From Lithospermum erythrorhizon (taxonomy: Eukaryota > Streptophyta > Magnoliopsida > Boraginales > Boraginaceae): a stretch of 64,000 bases of DNA. Where the stretch lies: the NCBI GenBank assembly GCA_019722365.1, contig JADFUC010000655.1:124001-188000 (forward strand). Reading direction: 5' to 3'. The position numbers and the translations under genes are program-made. Shown one piece after another: positions 48,875 to 60,960 of this stretch (within the stretch, counting starts at the first letter, position 1; every line of letters begins with the position of its first letter). The notes under the pieces were generated by a model, which was given only the letters and a program-made list of their open reading frames with translations, was not told the origin of the DNA and searched no databases.

Positions 48875-48960
48875 CCGGCTGAGTAGTGGACTTCATATCT
48901 TAGGCTTGGGTTCAATTCATGTCAACATTTTTTTTTGTTCTTTTGCTTTAAGTCCCCTAA
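48875..48960 (+). repeat. tRNA-derived SINE-like fragment with T-rich tail
   Basis: GGCTGAGTAGTGGACTTCAT could be an A-box-like region. CTTGGGTTCAATTCATGTC, about 20 bp further on, resembles a B-box (GGTTCAATTC). A TTTTTTTTTGTTCTTTTGC tail follows. No target duplication was found. Confidence 0.4.
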
Positions 48961-50287
48961 TATTAGTTTAGTCTTTTTTTTAAATACCCCTTATTTTTAA
49001 TTTTCGAACTCCGCACCTAAACAGATTTGGAATAGTGCCCACATTTGAAACCGGATGGCCATGTACATTATCCGTCCATTGTTTTATGAAAATCCTAATT
49101 AGAAGTGATTTTGAAAATTTTAAAATTGAAGTACGTATTAATTATCGATTCAAGAAGATAATGATCAATTTAGATTTAGCCTCGACAAGACTGTTAGATT
49201 AAATTCCCGAAGCGTAGCACAAATATTACAAAGATGATTCAAAAAAATTCATTAAATATTACACATTGCTTCCTATTTTGACAGTAAAAACATTAACTAA
49301 CGCTAATATTTGTCATTTTGTGAACGAATGCCACAACATTCGTACTACTTCTTAATTAAACTACATACAGAATTATCTCAAATTAAATTATAACTTGATC
49401 AAATTATCTGGGATCAAATTCACAATTATATCAAATTTTAATTATTTTTCATTATTTCTAGGTGATGTAGTTGTGACAAATCTTCCAATACTGAGACTCG
49501 GAGGTTGGAGCTCGTTATTAGAAAGTCCACGACGCGTCTTCTAGTAGAAGAATGATGATTATATGTTCATATGGCATTTAGCTACTTTTGACAAGATCTT
49601 GAACAGATATTTAGCCACCATGCATAAATGCATAATTGTCAACTTATTCAGTCAAATATCAATGTTAGATTATTATTATTACATTAGTAGAAATTGGTAC
49701 GGTCAACTGAGAAGTGAATTAGTCAATTGTTTTATTGTTTAGATTCAGTTGGTTGACACTTGGCAGCTCTATACTGTACTGTACACAATAATATACTGAT
49801 TTTTATATGTATATTATTCGATTTATACATATTCGATTTTCGATTTTGTCAATGACTTGGTCCATACATACTTAGAGATTACTGGTAATTATCCGAAAGG
49901 ATGATCAATTAAGTTGAGCAGTGAATTTGCGAAATGAAAAGATCATTGGGCTAAATTTTCCTACTAACACTTTCGATCAAATCAAGCTTATTAAGTTCAA
50001 CCTGAGATCTATCTATTGCATACTAATAAATAGTGAATGCATATTTTACTATTAATTACTTTTAAAGTATACACGTATTATAAATATTCTATATCTAGTG
50101 GGTACATATAAATTCAAGGCAATAATTTTTTCATTTTTATCCCTATCGAATCGCATGTAAGCTTGTGATTTAAAATATAATACATCAAACACATGCTGTA
50201 ATGCCAAGCCGACATGTAATTTAATTTATATCCAAATATTTAACACGCGATAAAAAACGTATACCAATGAGATATTACATATGTTCA

Positions 50288-50592
50288 AAGTGTATAATGA
50301 CCATTTGTTAGTTTCAGCATTGTTGGATCAAGACACCCTTTCACTCACCAAGAATGAGTAGCATTATCAACTTTGACGAAAATCTAGCTAGACAAATATG
50401 ATTCTATCATGCAATGATTTGACCATGTGATGATTTGTCTGGACTCTAGAGCTTTGACATACACCATGAATGTCTAGCATCACTCTAATTGATAATTCTC
50501 CAAGAGAAATATTGTCTAGGGCTTGTGACATTCACCAAGAATGTCTAGAAACCTAAGAAAAAAAAGAAAAAAAAGTGTATAATGACCATTTG
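50288..50592 (+). mobile_element. Retroposed insert with 20-bp target duplications and A-rich tail
   Basis: AAGTGTATAATGACCATTTG occurs at 50288-50307 and again, identically, at 50573-50592. The roughly 265 bp between ends in an A-rich tail (CCTAAGAAAAAAAAG then AAAAAAAAG) just before the second copy. Long exact target copies plus an A-tail are the signature of LINE-driven retroposition. The insert has no long open frame. It contains a repeated word GA(A/T)TGTCTAG with ACATACACCATGAATGTC and ACATTCACCAAGAATGTC. I see no clear Pol III boxes, so it may be a retroposed transcript rather than a classical SINE. Confidence 0.8.
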
Positions 50593-51589
50593 ATAAAGTT
50601 TTTTATAATTTTATTTTCTTACCTTTCACACTTTTTTTGTTAATATTCATAAATCAATTTTTTTTTCTATTTTTACAAATATTTTATTATGAGTTCACAT
50701 TATTTTTTATTTTATAATAATTAAAAATTTTCGTTCACTATTTATATTAATATTTTAAAATGTTAAAATTAATAAGGTATGATAGGTATATTAGTATTAA
50801 AATTTAATGTTCATCATGTTAAATTTTTTGTTAATAATATAAAACAAAGAATTATATTAATGTTTATAATGTTAAATTATGTCAAAATGTTACATTATTT
50901 AAGTAAGATATTTATATAGAATATTTATGTAACCCGGACATTTGTCAATCAATATTTATGTATACGCTCAATATTATGGAATGTTGCTATAATTCTATTG
51001 AAAGAAAATTAGACACCAACTCGTGTAAATACGTGTTCAAACTTTCAAACTGGCCGTGTAAAGGTGGTGTTTGTTTTCTATTACGAGCACATACGTGGTG
51101 TGTTCAAACATAAATCTGTCGTGTGTAATGCGTGTTCATTTTCTATTACGAGCACATACGTGTGTGTTCCAATCGTTAACTTACCCCTGCTTCAGACAGG
51201 CTAAAATGCTAAAAATTGAAATTTCATAGCGGTGTTAATAATCGTATGTTATATTTTTGTAGGTTGGAGCTTCTAGCTTTGGAGATTGTGATCCGGTATG
51301 TTATAATTTTATGTTTGTTTTAAGAATTGTGAATTTATATTTTTAATTTTTTTAATGTTTTGAGAATGTTAAAGTTAGTAAAATTAAAAAATTTATTATG
51401 TTAAACTTCTTGTTTATATGTTTAGAATGTCAAGAATATTGTGTTAATAATGTTAAATTCATTGTTATTATATTTTTATTTTTTGTTAATGATATGTGTA
51501 ACGCGTAGAAAGATTTTATTATTTATAACGACAAGATCAATACAAGCAAAACCTCTTTCTAAAATCTATCTAAAGTATTAAAGACAATT

Positions 51590-52200
51590 TATCAAACGAT
51601 CATATCCGACTATCAATCCATTTGGCCTCTAAACCCGATCATTGACGCTTGATTTCGACTTGACGCAATTCGACTTGAATTTAGACTCAGTCTTGAATTT
51701 GGATTTGGATCAGTTTAGGCACCTAGATCGGACGCCAAGTGATCCCAGGGATGACTTAGATCTGCGCTCATATTTGAACGCCGGTGACCCAGATAGGTCC
51801 GGATCCGCGTTCCTAGACCGATGCAGACTTAGTCTCGAGATCGACTCTGGGCTCTCGACTGAGCATTTATTCGCCTGACGCCTAAGACTCTGATCCCGCA
51901 AGTATCAGATTTTGACTGATCTGCCTTGCATACGAAATGGGACTTTAAACTTGCTTTTGGATATATGTTTAACTCGGGGTGCCTTTAGCAACTTGTCTGT
52001 ACTGCATCGAAGCCTGCAAGTATATCTTATGTGGGATATGCTTGCTAACCTGCCAAGAGGCGCTCGGCAGCCTACCCCGTATTTCTCGACGCTACATACA
52101 CCTATTATGCAAATTATATCCTACTCGGATTTTACTACAGTGGGCCTTTGTAGCTTAATACCGTAGTGATTTGATTTGTAAAATCCGACTCGATCGCATT
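51590..52200 (+). repeat. Dispersed repeat related to 26890-27490
   Basis: CGACTATCAATCCATTTGGC, CTTGATTTCGACTTGACG and GGGCCTTTGTAGCTTAATACCG match the order of words in 26925-27060. The two copies are strongly diverged. Plus-strand frames here (51642-51878) are Asp/Leu/Arg-rich by composition and not a recognised gene. Confidence 0.55.
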
Positions 52201-53026
52201 CTCACGCTTTCAAGGTTGTTTCGAAATTACCGCATTTCACAAGCAAAGAATTCAACCCACCTAATATTAGGCTAATTATTTGGTTTTCGAGTCAAGATTT
52301 TTGTATTCTTCCATCTATTCCTCAATTCTAGCGCCATTTAAACTTTTTAGGTTAAAGATTTCGTGATTTTTGGTGGTTTCAGGGCGTGTCTGCGGGGTAG
52401 TTCTCACTGAAAAGAACAAACTTCGTAGGTTTTCCGCTGGTAAATACCTTCGTAACCTGCTTTTATGCTAAATTCTCAAAAATAGTTTTGTTGTATTATT
52501 TTGGTTGTGGAGGTCGCGATTTTACCATGGTGGGGGCTTTATGCTTTCTGCTTTTTTCTCGATTGGTTGATCCATGATCAATTCTGACATGATATTAACC
52601 GTTGATTTTGGCGCAAAATCCCGATCATTAATATTTGGAAAGTACCTCTTCTCCAAGTAACATATGGGACGCCTATTTTATGAAGTAATAGGATAGGTCA
52701 AAAACATTTACATCTTGACCCCGATATTTGTTTGATATATTAAATTCAACCTCGTAACTTCCGGGAACCCTATTTCGGCTTTAAAATTAAGGTTAATTAA
52801 TATAAAACCTTATTTTAACTTCAATTAATTTCAGGGGCTTATTTTCCGGGAACCCTTATTATTTACACGTGTTCGATTTTTCTTGGGATCGCAATCAAGC
52901 CCTAATCGCCACGCAGATTGTATAATCGATTGCTTAATTAATTTAACTAATTCAAATGAATTGAATTTAGTTAAAAATAACTATTAAATTTAATCGCTTT
53001 ATAATATGTGTCATGATTCATTTTGT

Positions 53027-53065
53027 GTTAATATATATCATAATGAATCTTAAATTAATTAAGTA
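53027..53065 (+). repeat. 39-bp direct repeat, copy 1
   Basis: GTTAATATATATCATAATGA continuing ATCTTAAATTAATTAAGTA. It recurs at 53511-53549 with two or three changes, and more loosely near 53685-53725. Confidence 0.8.
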
Positions 53066-53510
53066 GTTGTATCAAATATATCAATAACACACAATCATGC
53101 CCCAACGAGTGTACCATATGTTCATTAATCGTATCACACCCGTGTTCAACAAATTATCGAATCGCTGTTCCGCGCTGGGCAGGAAAACGCAAGCGCATGC
53201 GTGGTGTTGTTACACCATTGGTTGGGTAATTAACTTTTTGATATTAAATATGGTATATTTGAATTTGGTTATAAATATGGATAACTTTTCACAAAATTTA
53301 CAACTTAATCTCATCTTCAAAATATAAGAAATCTGGAAAAAAATTCACAAAGTATAAAAAGTGCATTTTTTAATCTCCTAATATTCATTTTATTTTTATT
53401 TCAAGAATTTTTAATGAGTCATCCCGAAAATAAATTCCAGATGCTATCTTTTTTCAAATAAAATTATTTATGCTTTTTTTTTTTTAAATACATAACATGA
53501 TTAAATTTAT

Positions 53511-53549
53511 GTTAATATATATCATAATGAATGCTGAATTAATTAAGTA
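53511..53549 (+). repeat. 39-bp direct repeat, copy 2
   Basis: GTTAATATATATCATAATGA continuing ATGCTGAATTAATTAAGTA. Both copies follow an ATGATT-containing stretch, so the repeated unit may be somewhat longer. Confidence 0.8.
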
Positions 53550-55328
53550 AATTTAAATAATTTTACTCTTTGGAAAATGATAAAGTTAATAAAGTTATTA
53601 TCTTAAATTAATATTTATGATTATCATGATTAAACATGTAAATTAATTATGTTAAGAAATATTTATGTAAAATTTATGTAAATCAATATGTACCGTAATG
53701 AATGACAAATTAATTATGTTAATGTCGACAATTTATACAATGCAATTTTATTTTCTCAATTTGTAATAATGTAATGTTAATGATTTTAATGATATCACGC
53801 AGCAAATCGAACGCTACGATTCATTTGTTCAAGTTATAGAAACCAACGACGATGCGTATTCGTTTGTAGAAACCAACGCACGCACGGTTTGTCTGTTGTA
53901 GCCAAACGAACTCCACGCCTGCTTGTTCTATATACAACCGTCCTACGCTATTAAGGTTTGACGACAAATATTTGTGACATTCTTTCACAATTCTTATATT
54001 ACCGACCACATGGAACATTTGTTGGTTATGCCAGCATTTATTTCTATATTTCAGAAGCAGAAATTGAAACAATTTAGTGTCTTTAAAAAAACTGCTTTGG
54101 AATTAGGGTTCTCCAATCTCATTGTTGATACAAAACTAATTATCTAATTTTTGTAGCGCACATCTAAACCTACTAAATGAGATTTTTTACCAACTAATAA
54201 GCTATAATACTCTAAATCTTGTGATACATATTAGTATATTTTATCTTGTATATAATTTCTTATCAAATAAATATCCCGCAATTCAACATCGTAAATCGTC
54301 CACCTAATATTTAGGTGGTATGGTATTGCTTAAGGATTCTTTTTTAGGGCGATTCACAATTTCCGAATGGAGCATACATCAGAGTGATTGACCAATTAAC
54401 AAATATTAACATACTTTTTTATTGCATACATTCAAAAATTTATATTGATATATATGATGCATAGGAAAATATTGATAATGAATCTCAAGAATACTAAAAA
54501 ATACTCACAGACTATGTTATAATCATTTTCTTAAAAAAGATATAAAATATTAAATATATTAATCAAAAGTATCTTCAACGTAGTTAGTTAACTTATTTAT
54601 ACAAAGACAATACTATCGTTTCTACTTACTATTAGATGTCGGACAACAAAAATACTTTAACTCTCTTCACTTTTAGCTCCTCCCATCTTCATCATCCTCC
54701 TCAGTTGAAAAGAATTGCCCTCGAATTCGATTTTCATTTTTCTTTCTTGAATGGCAAAGAACGTCCCTGCAAGATCAAGTCCCTCCAACCATGACATCAT
54801 TACAAAGACTGTGCATCGTCATGGATAAGAACGATCACATTAAGTGCATTAGCTTTGGTTAGGTAAAAAATATTATAGTTGGATATACTTTGATGATTAG
54901 TGGAAAACTAAAGCAATAATTACTTATACAATACTGTGTTGATGAGACTATCACTTTCCGACCTTTGGGAGAACCAGGAAGGCATGCAATACCATTATAT
55001 TTTTAATTCATTCCATCCAATGATTTATTACAAGACTACAAGTAGTGGGAAGAAATTCATTTCCTGCAGTTTTAGTTTAGTAATTGGTACTGTATAAGAT
55101 ATAAACAAGTTTATATATAGAAATGACAATCAATAAGGAGTAATATAACACATTGATAAACGGGAACTAAAAATAATTAAAAACTTAAATATTTGTGAAA
55201 TGAAGTACACTCCGTAGACATTGCAAAATATCCAAATGGATTGTTTTGTTAAAGCTCCTCGTTACTTAATTTTGTAACAGTTATATATAACACATCCCAA
55301 TTGAAGCATTTATATTCAATCTTGTTTT

Positions 55329-56104
55329 AGGCCTTTTTTCTTGCCTAAAACATGTCTAAAAGAGGGGCCTCATATAGTCATATTTATGCATGGTGGTGCA
55401 TAATTAATCCTTTTGAAACGATAGGCCTTTTTTATTGCCTAAAACATGTCTAAAACATGGAGTTAATTGGTGAAATGGTTTCAGATAGTTAGTGGGATGA
55501 AATTGTGAATTGGTCTTAGAAAGTTCAAACGTTGAAATTGAGTCCTTGATAGTGGCTTTAAGGTTGCGTTTTGGTCCCTGTTATGACTGTGTTGTTAAAA
55601 ATTAACATCAAAATAAGCGATTGTAACTCAAATTATTGCCAAAATTGTCATATTTCACTCTCACACATTCTCTTTTGATTCCCGCCAATTCTTTGCATCT
55701 ATTTTACCATTCTACTTGTTTTCCATCCAAAATAATCTCCTACAAATAGACTTACTCCTATAAAATTGTAGGAGATTATTTTGGAGAGAACAAATAGAAT
55801 GGTAAAATAGAGGGAAAGAATTGACGGAAATCAAAAGAGAAAGGGTGAGAGTGAAATATGACAATTTTAGCTGGAATGTGAGTTACAATCGCTCATTTTG
55901 ATGTTAGTTTTTAACAACACAGTCATAACAAGGACCAAAACACAACCCTAAAGCCACTATCAGGGACTAAATCCCTATTTTTAAATTTTTTTAGAACCAA
56001 TTCGCAACTTCATCCCACTATCTAGGACCATTTCACCAATTAACTCGAAAACATGGGCCTCATATTTATGCATGGTGGTGCATACTTATTCCTTTTGAAA
56101 CGAG
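55329..56104 (+). repeat. Tandem host duplication (about 95 bp), second copy split by a foldback
   Basis: Copy 1 (55329-55422) reads AGGCCTTTTTTCTTGCCTAA, CATGTCTAAAAGAGGGGCCTC, then TTATGCATGGTGGTGCATAA and CCTTTTGAAACGA. Copy 2 starts at 55423 (AGGCCTTTTTTATTGCCTAA), is interrupted after CTAAAACATGG at 55460, and resumes at 56048 (AAAACATGGGCCTC...TTATGCATGGTGGTGCATAC...CCTTTTGAAACGAG). Copy 1 therefore shows the site without the insert. Confidence 0.85.
55461..56047. mobile_element. Foldback (MITE/MULE-like) element with about 285-bp inverted arms
   Basis: The left arm (55461-55746) starts AGTTAATTGGTGAAATGGT and contains TGATAGTGGCTTTA, TTATGACTGTGTTGTTAAAAA, ATTGTCATATTTCACTCTCA and AATAATCTCCTACA. 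The right arm (55766-56047) is its reverse complement throughout, with scattered mismatches and small indels. The loop is only about 20 bp. AAAACATGG is found on both sides (55452-55460 and 56048-56056), a 9-bp target duplication as made by Mutator-like transposases. No coding capacity. Read through, it would give a long hairpin RNA. Confidence 0.85.
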
Positions 56105-58189
56105 AAACCTGCCGCCGTTACTCGTCGAATGCGTACTGGGTAGACCTCGAGCTGACGTAATAGCGTGCAAACTACACTAGGCAAACCCCGTGTGACAGGC
56201 TCGACCAAGAAAGTGTTGATAGAGAAAATCGAACGCATAAACTTGCGGTCACAAGCTCACCTACTCCACCTACTTGACCACCCTTACGAGTGGTGCAAAA
56301 CTATTCCTGCTGCTAGTAGGCATAGTTTTAATCAAATAATCCATCATTATGTATTTGATATATATTTGCTTTAACATCATACACGACTCATGTGGACGTC
56401 ATTAATTATCAATGGCTAATGCAAATATTACTCATGGATCCAACAATCTAACATCACTCGCTCACTACTAATGCAAATGTTGGCAATTAGTCTTATACAC
56501 CTTGCGTATATATATTAATGTATTTGGACATACATATGCAAGATACATACCCATGCATGCCACTCAAAATACCAATACACACAACATTTTGTATTGGATA
56601 CCCATGAATGAGATCGAACGTTATGCTTTGAAACATCCTGAACATATCTATCTATCTGAATAAACCTATTAATATATTTCACGTCACACAGAATTTTAGT
56701 CTATCCTAATTCCTAAGTTAAAATATAAATAATAAACTATATATGAGGTTATTAGTGTTAAGGGGAACTTTGAAATATCATGAAACTTCACTAGCAAGAT
56801 GTTAAAATCCATTGTAACTCTTGAAAGTGTAATGGTTACATTTTCTACTTTCGTAGAAAAATAAAAGATCTTTTGGTGCAAAGAAAAAAAACACATATAA
56901 ATAATCGATCAAAGGTCAATTATTACAATGACAATGCAAGTAAAGTATGGAACTATATTAAATGAGTAAAAAAAAACTTGGCTCTCCAAATCAAATTGAC
57001 TTTAATATATACCTACTTCTCGTCCTTATTATTATATTGCTATGTGCTTATCTCTCATTTGACGTGTGTGATATATAATGGAAAACACAACATTCTACTT
57101 TCAATTGTAGATCAACAACCATATAATATATAAATATCTATATATATACAAGTACTATGAATTGAATGTATATATATTATTTTTACGGCTTAGTGCGATT
57201 TTTGTACTAAAAACCATCGCAATTCTTTTGACCTTGGTTGTGTTTCACATCTCTTACCTACTTCAATTGATAGATGGATAAATCTCGACAAATTCAACTG
57301 CCACCAACCCATAATGATTTTTTTTATCTCCGCATCTCAATCTTAAGGGTACAGTTTTTTTTTATTATTCAACATCACAAAGATTCATCCTATATATAAC
57401 GCCAGCGCGATTGACTCGCTATCAAAAGTCGTGCCCAAATTACGCTTTTCCTATTTTACCCTTTTAGTAATTAACTACCCCAAAATTCAAATCTTACAAT
57501 TATTTATTATTTTAATTAGGATTTTCTTTATAAATAACTCTCATATCGCATCTTTAATTACTCACCTATATTGTTAATAAATTTTTTATATATGAAAGTA
57601 TATTACATATAATAGATTCAATTATTTTTCTTCAAGTATAATTTTGAATTATATAAAAATCACCTTTTTTCTCCTCTTACAATTTTAATTCATTATTTGC
57701 ATCTATAAAAAAATATATTATAAAATTAATTCGATTAATTTGCACAAAGCGATCACAAGCATTAAATAACCAAGCATTTATTATATTAATCACACATGTG
57801 TACTTGTTTCATCCAAGAGCTCCTTATCTTAGTAATCCATCGTAATAATGACCTACTGCTGAGACATTTATAATTTAATGGAGCAGAAAAGTTTAATTAC
57901 GAAATACCAAAAATAATATATATTAGCTGAAGATAAGTATGCAAAAGGACCAAACCTAACATTTTTGGAGTCATGTACAAAATCAGAAAATGATGCCCCT
58001 AATATTCAGGACGGAAACATCCCAACAGCCCCAGAATTATAAGGTTTATATCCAATTTAGATTATCTCAAATTGGCCATTTTGTTTTTTGCGTGAAAGGT
58101 TTGATCATCGAACTCTCGGATCGTGATGTGGACGCCCACCCAAGTTAGCACACTACTAATAACCTAGCAAAGTTATATTTTGAAAACCC
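56105..58189. other. Intergenic, with a GC-richer repeat block at 56105-56330
   Basis: GAAACCTGCCGCCGTTACTCGTCGAATGCGTACTGGGTAGACC, ACACTAGGCAAACCCCGTGTGACAGGCTCGACC and GCGGTCACAAGCTCACCTACTCC resemble a dispersed non-coding repeat in plant genomes, as I recall it. The rest is AT-rich with no gene seen. Confidence 0.4.
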
Positions 58190-58523
58190 GACTCCAAATT
58201 TGAGTCGGATGGAGTCGGCTGGTTTGGCCTTCTACTTGGCCCGAAACTCAACGCTATATTTGAAGTTGCTTTTGGCATGCGATTATTGGATATTAAAAAA
58301 TTTAAAAAAAAATATTAAAAAAAACAAAATATGTCCCGACTCCATACCATCTCCAATGTTTATAAAAAATAATTGTAAAATTTAAATATGCCCGACTTCT
58401 TCCTGCCTCCATTTATAAATTCAAAATAAGCCCGACTTTCCTTCGCCTTCATTGACAAATAATTATAAATAAAAAAATTACCCTCTCTATCCTGCCTATT
58501 CCTAAAATATTAAATTCAATCTA

Positions 58524-58760
58524 ACCCCCCCCACCATCATCGATCTCGACACCCCCCACCCCCATCAAGCCGTCGATTCGGCTCTCCCCTCCCCCTTGTC
58601 GCCGATTTCCTCCCCCCACGAAACGGCCGGCGAAGCCCACCACCACCACCTCATAACCGCCTCTAATCTCATATAGTTCCGCCTCCCCCCACCACCACCG
58701 GCCATAAATCCCCCTAACAGCCCGGCGGCCCCCTACCCTCCCCAAAAAAAATCTCAAAAG
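58524..58760 (-). repeat. C-rich (G-rich on minus) low-complexity tract
   Basis: Runs CCCCCCCC, CCCCCCACCCCC, CCCCTCCCCC and CCACCACCACC alternate with short spacers. The minus strand therefore has multiple G runs and could form G-quadruplexes. The minus frame of Gly/Arg/Val here is a composition effect. Confidence 0.7.
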
Positions 58761-58837
58761 TCACAAACCCCATCACCCCTCCTTTACAATTGATTACGAA
58801 TTGATTACGCTTTAATTTGGGCTTATTATTGTAATAT

Positions 58838-58970
58838 TTGATTATGTTTAATTTTCGTTATTATTTGATTATGTTTGATTATTTGATTATGTTTAATTTG
58901 ATTATGTTCGAATTTTATTATTTGATTATGTTTAATTTGATTATGTTCGAATTTGATTATTTGTTATTAT
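58838..58970 (+). repeat. Tandem minisatellite, GATTATGTTTAATTT units
   Basis: TTGATTATGTTTAATTTGATTATGTTCGAATTT.GATTATTTGATTATG is repeated about two and a half times. It comprises shorter ATTTGATTATG subunits. Confidence 0.9.
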
Positions 58971-60960
58971 TTGCTATCTGCGGATCTTCTTTTTTAATTT
59001 ATCTCGCAAAATGGACGAGACGGATGGACTTCGGCAGTAGACGCAGTTGATGAATTAAAATTCTCAAAGGAGACGGGGCGAGACGCAAGAGACGGTGTAT
59101 TTAATAGTGTCCAAAGCGAGACGTGATGACGGATTATGAAAACGAGACGGTACGGAGACGTTCTGGCATGTGACTTATTAAAAGTGCACTTTCACATTCC
59201 TAAGGTATTGTAACCCCATTCACCTACGGTGCTTGTATTTGTTTAACAAAAATCATTAATTTATTGTATATGAAGTATATTATATGTTTTAAATTGAATC
59301 CTAACTAATAAGTTATATATCAAGTATACATTTAGTTATACAACATTCTCATACTTACATATACTATGATTACATTACATGCAAGTATGTGGATGACGTT
59401 ATAAGATATTTGTTCATCACTAACGAAAATTTAATTCATCACACGTTAATATGTATTTAGGTTGCAACTTTACTTTACATGTAATATGTCGGAAAAGATA
59501 ACATATCACATTAAATGTATACGTATCCACTAATTCAATATTCTGATGCATTTATCACATTCCACTAATATTATTTTCAAATATAATATCTCCATTAATA
59601 ATCGCGGACTTAAATTGTAAAAATCTCATTACATTTTTAATAAATGGAGACTGACGAGACGGACTGCCTCTTTTCCCTTGCCTGGTTTTAACTCCCTGCT
59701 CAAACTCGCCGCCAATAACGACGGTCCCGAGGCTGCACTGCCTCTACCCCGTCTGCTTCCTACCCCTGCTCCACATGGCATTTTAATTTTTGGCATGAAG
59801 CCAACTTCGCATTTCCCCGCCTCCTACAAAAATTGAGGGAAATTCAAAAACCACTTTTAAATGGAGACTGGATTGAGACAGATTCCGCACTTCATTCCCT
59901 ATATATATCTCTTTTTTTCACATTATCACTTAATATTCCAACTATTTTTTTTCCCCAAACCCACCACATAATATCATTCTCTTTTTTATGTTATTAATTT
60001 CTATTTCCATAATTTTATTGTCTACTAACATTAAAATTTTATTTTATTTTGTAGGTCACTTTAAAAGAGGTAATGATTAATACTTGAATCAATTTTTATT
60101 TCAGATGTAATTTTATATTTGTTAATATATTTGTAATTCTTATATTTGTTACTTTTGTTGTAGGTAATTTGGTTTCTTTATTTTCATTTTAGGTTGAATA
60201 AGCTCATGTTTTATATAAATTAATGTTTGATGCTTATATGAATAAACCCGTTTTAATACGCTTGATGTTTATATGAATTAATGTTTATCTATATATGAAT
60301 ACGAGTTTAATATGTATTTGTTCTATGAATTGGATATATTTTTTATGTTTGAATCTTTGATGTTTTTTGGCATTTGTTCATTTAGTCGGATTTAATCGAA
60401 TCTTTTTGATATTTGTTTTTATGATTCGGGCGGTTTTTTGTGGCGTTGCACTCTCTGGCCGCATGTTATCAGAAGAATGTACGTTTTTAAAAAAACGGCA
60501 GGGTGTCGGACGAGACGGGCTTGCATTGAGTTTGAATTTCTTGCATCGGTCTTCCAAACGATGGAGTCGGGTAGGAGTCGGATCGCATTTACGTGGAACG
60601 GAGTCGGCCGTGAGTCGCTCTATGTGGAATGGCCTGAGTCGGGAACATGGGAGTATGGTCGAGCTCCGGGAACACAGACGGTTTAGGTCGGGGAACATGG
60701 AGACGGCTCGAGCTCCGGATCATGGAGACTGCATGAGCTCCAAGTATGCGAGACGGCCGAAATTTCTGGCCATTCGGCACGGGTTGAGTCGGTTGAAGCA
60801 CCTAAAATATTCGGCTCGGTTTCTGAAATGGAACGTGAGACCGTAGTGATTTGGCACGGCTAAAAGGCTGCCGGTGATTCTCGATCTATCCCGCTCCAAT
60901 TGACAAATGTAGACGGTTTGGAGACGGGATCGGACGCTCTTTTTTTGCCCATATTTTGCC

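Larger units (their letters stand above)
47900..50287. other. BAHD 5' flank and intergenic region
   Basis: No second gene is supported. It contains a GTAT microsatellite (48501-48546) and a SINE-like B-box fragment (48875-48935). Confidence 0.5.
50593..55328. other. Gene-poor AT-rich region
   Basis: No supported gene. It includes a dispersed repeat (51590-52200) and a short repeat pair (53027-53065, 53511-53549). Around 54690-54730 CTCCTCAGTTGAAAAGAATTGCCCTCGAATTCG is reminiscent of retrotransposon sequence, but too short to assign. Confidence 0.45.
58190..60960. repeat. Repeat-derived region rich in GAGACGG / GAGTCGG words
   Basis: GAGTCGGATGGAGTCGG (58202), GAGACGGGGCGAGACGC (59071), GAGACGGTACGGAGACG (59144), GAGACTGACGAGACGG (59647), a dense series at 60530-60790 and GTAGACGGTTTGGAGACGGG (60909) recur in short clusters, with the complement CCCGACTCC at 58190, 58336, 58390 and 58431. 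Between clusters the sequence is AT-rich. Open frames in five of the six reading frames at 60367-61081 arise because this GC-rich block has few stops; they overlap each other and match no family I know. Confidence 0.5.
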
